Source: Treponema sp. (GTDB lineage Bacteria > Spirochaetota > Spirochaetia > Treponematales > Breznakiellaceae). Taken from it: DNA of 10,044 nucleotides. Shown here piece by piece: positions 6,477 to 10,044 of this stretch (position 1 is the stretch's first letter; each line of letters opens with the position of its first letter). The notes under the pieces are model-generated. The model did not search any database. It was not told the DNA's origin and saw only the letters and a program-made list of their open reading frames with translations. The stretch lies in assembly GCA_031268245.1 (NCBI GenBank), contig JAIRXN010000008.1, forward strand, positions 1 to 10,044. Reading direction: 5' to 3'. Position numbers and translations under genes: made by a program.

Positions 6477-7616
6477 TTAGCTGCCGATCTCTTCCCGCGT
6501 GAGGGGACGCACGATGTGGATTCCCTCCTGGCTGGTTTCCTGAACCTTGTTTTTGCCGTCGGGGGTGAGTTCTCCCAGGATCTGGACAATGGGGTACTTG
6601 GGTTTTTCGGGTATAACATCCACCACCTGGCCTTTTTTGGCGTTGGAGAGGAGCACGTAGAGGCCGATGGGATAGATTGAAAGGGAGAAAACCAGGGCCC
6701 GGACAACTGTCTCATCATACTGCCTGCCCTCGTTTTTCAGAAGTTCCAGCATGCCCGTGTACCCGTCCTTGGCCTCCTTGTGGGGCCGCTTTGTGGAGAG
6801 GGCTTCATAGGAGCATGCCACGGCAATTATCTTTGCATAGAGGCTTATCTTGTCGCCGGTGAGCTTTTGGGGATAACCCGAACCGTTTTCCCGTTCATGG
6901 TGTTCAAGGACAGCCACGCTTACCGCGAGGGGAAAATCGAAGGATTTAAGGATATTGAAGGAGAGCACCGGGTGGGTAAGAATGGCCTTGCGTTCCTGGG
7001 GAGTCAGAGACCGCCTGGACAGGTAAACTTGGGGCGGCAGCTTCATCATGCCTATTTCGTGGAGCAGGGCCGCCACACCCAGCTCTATGAGCCTGTGGCT
7101 GACCAGTTTCAGGGTAAAACCGATGACGATCGCTATTATTGTGGAACGGACCGCATGGCTTGCCAGATAGTTTTCATCCGGTGAAGGCTCTATATTCCGC
7201 ATAACCCGCATGATAAAACGCCGGTCCTGCCGGATAATATCGCAGGCAGTCTTGATCTTATCCGCCACCTCCTTGAAAACCAGGGTGTTTTTGATGGCTA
7301 CTTCTGTCAAAAGAGTCTCTACATATTTCTGAAAGGCCGTATAGAATTCTTCAGCCCGCTTGATCTTGTCGCCATCGGAGAGGAGGGACATCTGGGTGAG
7401 TTCCTGTTCCTCCAGCGCGTCTACTTCTTCGGCCGCATATTCTTTCCCCGGCTCGCCCTCGGTTAAAATTTCCTTGAATTTCCAGTCCTGCAGAGCCTTG
7501 AACAACTGTTCGTCAAAGGGTGTCTCCGGAGCGGCCAGTATAAACTGGTTATCCAGATAGACCGTCTTGGAAAAATAACTGTTCGGCGGTATCTCTTCCA
7601 GCACATAATGTCTCAT
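6477..7616 (-). CDS. Divergent HD-GYP domain protein with altered active-site residues
   Basis: This 379-aa soluble protein has an N-terminal region of about 140 residues of unrecognised fold (acidic at 53-75), then an HD-GYP domain, the family that hydrolyses cyclic di-GMP. Family landmarks are His154 (ASHAVRS), LLHEIGMMKLP (184-194), THP (214-216), HHERENGSGYP (239-249) and AVACSYEALSTKRPHKEA (265-282). Three normally important positions differ. The HD dyad is His186-Glu187, the lysine of the HDxGK motif is Met190, and the metal-binding aspartate of VADxxDAL is Cys268. HHE and the GYP loop remain. It may therefore have low or altered phosphodiesterase activity, or act as a cyclic-dinucleotide sensor or scaffold. 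A conserved treponemal variant with activity is also possible. A GGAG-containing site eight bases before the ATG supports the start. It leads an operon with the CNNM/CorC gene. Confidence 0.88.
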   Translation of the reverse strand: MRHYVLEEIPPNSYFSKTVYLDNQFILAAPETPFDEQLFKALQDWKFKEILTEGEPGKEYAAEEVDALEEQELTQMSLLSDGDKIKRAEEFYTAFQKYVETLLTEVAIKNTLVFKEVADKIKTACDIIRQDRRFIMRVMRNIEPSPDENYLASHAVRSTIIAIVIGFTLKLVSHRLIELGVAALLHEIGMMKLPPQVYLSRRSLTPQERKAILTHPVLSFNILKSFDFPLAVSVAVLEHHERENGSGYPQKLTGDKISLYAKIIAVACSYEALSTKRPHKEAKDGYTGMLELLKNEGRQYDETVVRALVFSLSIYPIGLYVLLSNAKKGQVVDVIPEKPKYPIVQILGELTPDGKNKVQETSQEGIHIVRPLTREEIGS

Positions 7617-7665
7617 TAATCTTTCTCCATGCCTTCCTTATTGCAATTTGTTTCAAAATATTATT

Positions 7666-7694
7666 AAGTTAAAAAACCACCCCAAAACTGCCAA
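7666..7694 (-). promoter_or_regulatory. Weak candidate promoter for the HD-GYP–CorC operon
   Basis: On the minus strand, TTGGCA (complement of 7689-7694) and TAACTT (complement of 7666-7671) are separated by 17 bases and precede the ATG by about 50 bases. The -35 is fair and the -10 poor, so this is only a best guess in an AT-rich divergent region. Confidence 0.25.
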
Positions 7695-7700
7695 TTTGGG
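7681..7700. promoter_or_regulatory. Inverted repeat CCCAAA-8-TTTGGG between divergent genes
   Basis: CCCAAA (7681-7686) and TTTGGG (7695-7700) form a perfect 6-bp inverted repeat with an 8-base centre. It spans the proposed -35 boxes of both divergent promoters, so a bound protein could act on both operons at once. It is short enough to arise by chance. Confidence 0.25.
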
Positions 7701-7725
7701 ACAAGCTCAAACAAGGCGCTATATT
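7696..7725 (+). promoter_or_regulatory. Candidate promoter for the membrane protein–alaA operon
   Basis: TTGGGA (7696-7701) and TATATT (7720-7725) are separated by 18 bases, about 44 bases before the proposed TTG start at 7769. Other AT-rich -10-like words (TATTAT at 7727-7732) lie nearby, so the exact start of transcription is uncertain. Confidence 0.4.
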
Positions 7726-7755
7726 CTATTATATCGCTATTATTATTCTCGGTAT

Positions 7756-7761
7756 AGGGGA
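7756..7761 (+). promoter_or_regulatory. Ribosome binding site that places the membrane protein start at TTG 7769
   Basis: AGGGGA ends seven bases before TTG 7769. The alternative in-frame TTG at 7763 would begin only one base after the site, which is too close for initiation. Confidence 0.6.
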
Positions 7762-7768
7762 ATTGCAT

Positions 7769-8608
7769 TTGAAATTCAAATCCGTTTTCATCATCTTTGA
7801 TGCAATTATACTCTTTTTCCTGCTTCTGCTGACGGTTATGCCCATTTTTACCCTGGGGCCCTCCATGGCGATGGAGTTTTTGGCCTCAATCCGGCCCCTG
7901 TTCCTTGTTTTTCTGCTTGCTCTGATTTTTTTGAATGTTTTTTATGCTGTCAAGTACCCGCTTTTCAGGCTTTTGGAGATGGAAGACTGGCCTGCCCTCA
8001 TCCGGTACCTTGAGCAGAAGGTGATTCAGGAAGGGCATTACAGCGCTTCCCTGGTACGGCTTTTGGCGAATACATACCTCGTGATGTCCGATTCCGCAGG
8101 GGTGACAAGTTTTGAGGCGAAAGTTGCCGTTGCCAAACCGGCCCTGCTTGAGTCAAACGCCCTGATCTTCGGCGCCGCCCGGATCCTCAGGGAGGATTAC
8201 GCCGGCGCGGCGGTTTTTTTCAGGAACCGGCTGCACGGAGGGGCAAAACGGGATAAAGACTGGCTCCAGTGGTACTATGGTTTTTCCCTGCTGCTGGAAA
8301 GGCATTTTGAAGAAGCGGCCGGGCAATTCAGGACTTTGGCGGCATTTTCGGCGGATGCCATGGTAACAGGTCTTGCCTCCTGGTTCCTCTTTGGTGTCCT
8401 GGCAAAGAACATGGAACAGGGAGAAACGGCCCTGAAGAGCGCCGAAGAAGGCCGGATGAGGCTCCGTAAGGATATAAAGACCCGTAAAGACTGGGAGAAG
8501 GAAGGAGCCAAACTGGAAACTGAAGTTCATGCGGCAATTCTGAAGAAATACATTGACAAGGCCGCCGAGTGGATCTACGGCAGTACGGGGGAAGGAGCGC
8601 TTACATGA
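7769..8608 (+). CDS. Uncharacterised membrane protein with two N-terminal helices and TPR-like cytoplasmic region
   Basis: I do not recognise a named family for this 279-aa protein. Its N-terminus (MKFK after initiation) leads into two hydrophobic helices at about 6-29 and 43-61. Positive residues before the first and after the second helix (Lys62, Arg67) suggest a hairpin with both ends in the cytoplasm. The rest is helical and TPR-like, with paired helices around 75-105, 130-155 (GAARILREDYAGAAVFFRNRL) and 165-195 (WYYGFSLLLERHFEEAAGQF). A charged, possibly coiled segment follows near 215-265. TPR-like regions usually bind other proteins, so a membrane-anchored scaffold is plausible. The start is TTG 7769, chosen from the AGGGGA spacing; TTG 7763 would add two residues. 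Its TGA overlaps the alaA ATG, so the two are translationally coupled. Confidence 0.75.
   Translation: MKFKSVFIIFDAIILFFLLLLTVMPIFTLGPSMAMEFLASIRPLFLVFLLALIFLNVFYAVKYPLFRLLEMEDWPALIRYLEQKVIQEGHYSASLVRLLANTYLVMSDSAGVTSFEAKVAVAKPALLESNALIFGAARILREDYAGAAVFFRNRLHGGAKRDKDWLQWYYGFSLLLERHFEEAAGQFRTLAAFSADAMVTGLASWFLFGVLAKNMEQGETALKSAEEGRMRLRKDIKTRKDWEKEGAKLETEVHAAILKKYIDKAAEWIYGSTGEGALT
8592..8597 (+). promoter_or_regulatory. Ribosome binding site that places the alaA start at ATG 8605
   Basis: AAGGAG lies inside the end of the preceding gene and exactly seven bases before ATG 8605. An in-frame ATG at 8569 would make a protein 12 residues longer, but it lacks such a site and does not fit the family N-terminus. 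Confidence 0.75.
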
Positions 8609-9822
8609 GAAATTTTTCAAAATCGGTAAAACTGGATGAAGTGTGTTACGACATACGCGGCCCGGTACTCAGGGAGGCAAAACGCCTTGAGGATGAAGGT
8701 TTTCGTATCCTCAAGCTTAACATAGGAAATCCTGCCGCCTTTGGCTTTAATGCGCCGGATGAGATAATTCACGACATAATAGTGAATCTGCAGAATGCCC
8801 AGGGTTACGGAGACAGCCGCGGCCTCTTTGCGGCCCGCAAGGCGGTTATGCACGAATGCCAACTCAAAGGGATTATGGATGTAGGCATAGATGATATTTA
8901 CATCGGCAACGGGGTGAGCGAACTTATCATGATTGCCATGCAGGGCCTTCTGGATTCAGGCGATGAGGTTCTTATCCCTATGCCCGACTATCCCCTCTGG
9001 ACAGCGGCAGTAATTCTGTCGGGAGGCAGGGCGGTGCATTATCTGTGCGATGAAGAATCCGGCTGGAATCCCGATCTTGATGATATCCGTTCAAAAATAA
9101 CAAGCCGCACTAAGGCTGTCGTGATTATCAATCCCAATAACCCCACGGGAGCGGTGTACGACCGGGAGATTCTGGAAGGGATAGCAAAAATAGCGCACGA
9201 ACACGATCTTATCGTCTACGCCGATGAAATTTATGACAAGATAACCTATGACGGGGCTGTGCATATACCCATGGCAACCATTGACCCTGAAATTCTTACG
9301 ATCAGTTTCAACGGTATGAGCAAGGCCTACAGGGCCGCAGGCTTCAGGGCAGGCTGGATGTTTCTGTCGGGCAACAGGAAATGTGCGGAAGGCTATGTAG
9401 ACGGCCTTGAGATACTTTCCAACATGAGACTCTGCGCCAACATGCCTGCCCAGTTCGGAATACAAACGGCGCTGGGCGGCTATCAAAGCATCAAGGATCT
9501 CGTCATCCCCGGAGGAAGACTTAAAGAACAGCGGGATGTGGCGGTCAGCATGGCGGACTCCATCCCCGGCCTTTCCGTGGTGATGCCCAGAGGAGCCCTC
9601 TATTGCTTTCCCAGAGTAGACACGGCCCGCTTCAACATTACCGACGATGAAAAATTCATGATAGATCTATTGCGGGAGCAGCATCTCCTCATGGTTCACG
9701 GCACGGGCTTTAACTGGCAGAAACCGGATCACTTCCGCATCGTTTTTCTTCCCGACAAGGCCACCCTCGCGGATGCCATGAAGAGGCTTGCCGTATTTCT
9801 TGAACACTACAGGCAGGATTGA
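8605..9822 (+). CDS. alaA: Alanine-synthesising aminotransferase, AlaA type (glutamate–pyruvate transaminase)
   Basis: This 405-aa PLP enzyme closely follows E. coli AlaA along its whole length, including NVCYDIRGPVL-like VCYDIRGPVL at 13-22, LNIGNPAAFGF (38-48) and IYIGNGVSELI (99-109). It is a fold-type I aminotransferase that makes L-alanine from pyruvate with glutamate as amino donor, in the cytosol. Cofactor-site residues are visible: NPNNPTG (176-182) with Asn179, ADEIY with Asp207 and Tyr210, the Schiff-base Lys240 in FNGMSKAYR, and Arg378 in HFRIV for the substrate carboxylate. The start is ATG 8605, in an ATGA overlap with the preceding membrane-protein gene. A nucleotidyltransferase gene begins one base after its stop. 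Length and motifs are complete, with no sign of damage. The main alternative is a neighbouring aspartate-aminotransferase-like subgroup, which I consider unlikely. Confidence 0.95.
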   Translation: MRNFSKSVKLDEVCYDIRGPVLREAKRLEDEGFRILKLNIGNPAAFGFNAPDEIIHDIIVNLQNAQGYGDSRGLFAARKAVMHECQLKGIMDVGIDDIYIGNGVSELIMIAMQGLLDSGDEVLIPMPDYPLWTAAVILSGGRAVHYLCDEESGWNPDLDDIRSKITSRTKAVVIINPNNPTGAVYDREILEGIAKIAHEHDLIVYADEIYDKITYDGAVHIPMATIDPEILTISFNGMSKAYRAAGFRAGWMFLSGNRKCAEGYVDGLEILSNMRLCANMPAQFGIQTALGGYQSIKDLVIPGGRLKEQRDVAVSMADSIPGLSVVMPRGALYCFPRVDTARFNITDDEKFMIDLLREQHLLMVHGTGFNWQKPDHFRIVFLPDKATLADAMKRLAVFLEHYRQD

Positions 9823-9823
9823 A

Positions 9824-10044
9824 ATGGACAATAATATACCATACATCGAAAAAATTATCCCTATTATTGTATCTTTTGCTTCACCGGACCAGATTATACT
9901 TTTTGGTTCATATGCGCGAGGGGATAATACGGATAAAAGTGATATTGACTTGCTCATCGTGAAGAAAGGCTTGAAAAACGGGCGGAAAATGAGCGGTTCA
10001 ATTTACATGGCTTTTCTTGAAAATGAAACAGGTATCCCTGTCGA
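9824..10044 (+). CDS. Minimal nucleotidyltransferase (MNT/MntA-like), 3' end beyond the window
   Basis: The first 73 codons show the minimal nucleotidyltransferase signature: GSYARG (28-33) followed by SDIDLLI (39-45), an exact GS-x10-D-x-D motif with Asp40 and Asp42 as metal ligands. Proteins of this kind transfer AMP or another nucleotide. Many are the MntA antitoxin of HEPN/MNT pairs, which inactivate a HEPN ribonuclease by AMPylation. Others modify antibiotics or small molecules. The gene is cut by the window edge, so neither its length nor a HEPN partner can be seen. It starts one base after the alaA stop, with AGGA five bases before the ATG. Its bases are visibly richer in A and T than alaA, hinting at a separate origin. 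The domain is certain, but the toxin-antitoxin role is inferred. Confidence 0.8.
   Translation, partial: MDNNIPYIEKIIPIIVSFASPDQIILFGSYARGDNTDKSDIDLLIVKKGLKNGRKMSGSIYMAFLENETGIPV

Noticed and set aside
1..10044. CRISPR array, phage genes, insertion sequence or complete new defence system
   Set aside because: No regularly spaced repeats, cas genes, transposase or integrase were seen. The helicase and HD-domain proteins have ordinary chromosomal contexts. Only the partial MNT gene hints at a toxin-antitoxin module.

Overview
The window carries nine protein genes in about 10 kb at moderate-to-high GC. The gene set, the divergent HD-GYP protein and the protein sequences recall a host-associated spirochaete of the Treponema group. 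This is recognition only, since no rRNA or other marker gene is present. No tRNA, rRNA, CRISPR array, complete insertion sequence or phage gene was found.

Layout. (1) Bases 1-185 hold three consecutive hairpins, then a sigma-70-like promoter with a 12-bp palindrome. (2) Bases 186-2307 hold a two-gene plus-strand operon: a zinc-dependent medium-chain dehydrogenase and a Gfo/Idh/MocA oxidoreductase. Together they suggest polyol, sugar or cyclitol oxidation. Their third codon positions look more G/C-rich than those of the other genes. (3) Bases 2375-4861 hold a GT4 glycosyltransferase, probably a membrane glycolipid synthase with an apparently leaderless start, followed with no gap by a DEAD-box RNA helicase. 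(4) Bases 4862-5123 form a convergent intergenic gap with a possible gene scrap and inverted repeats that may end transcription. (5) Bases 5124-7616, minus strand, hold an HD-GYP-family protein whose TAA stop is followed directly by the ATG of a CNNM/CorC (HlyC) membrane protein. (6) Bases 7617-7768 are a divergent promoter region. (7) Bases 7769-10044, plus strand, hold an unrecognised two-helix membrane protein with TPR-like helices. It overlaps by ATGA an unmistakable AlaA-type alanine aminotransferase. One base later begins a minimal nucleotidyltransferase (MNT) gene that runs off the window.

The most notable points are the HD-GYP protein, whose expected metal and catalytic positions are changed (HD to HE, GK to GM, VAD to VAC), the leaderless glycosyltransferase start, the hairpin cluster at the left edge, and the AT-rich MNT gene, which may begin a HEPN/MNT toxin-antitoxin pair whose partner lies outside the window. 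Most of the window is ordinary chromosomal housekeeping sequence. I see no convincing new multi-gene system in it.
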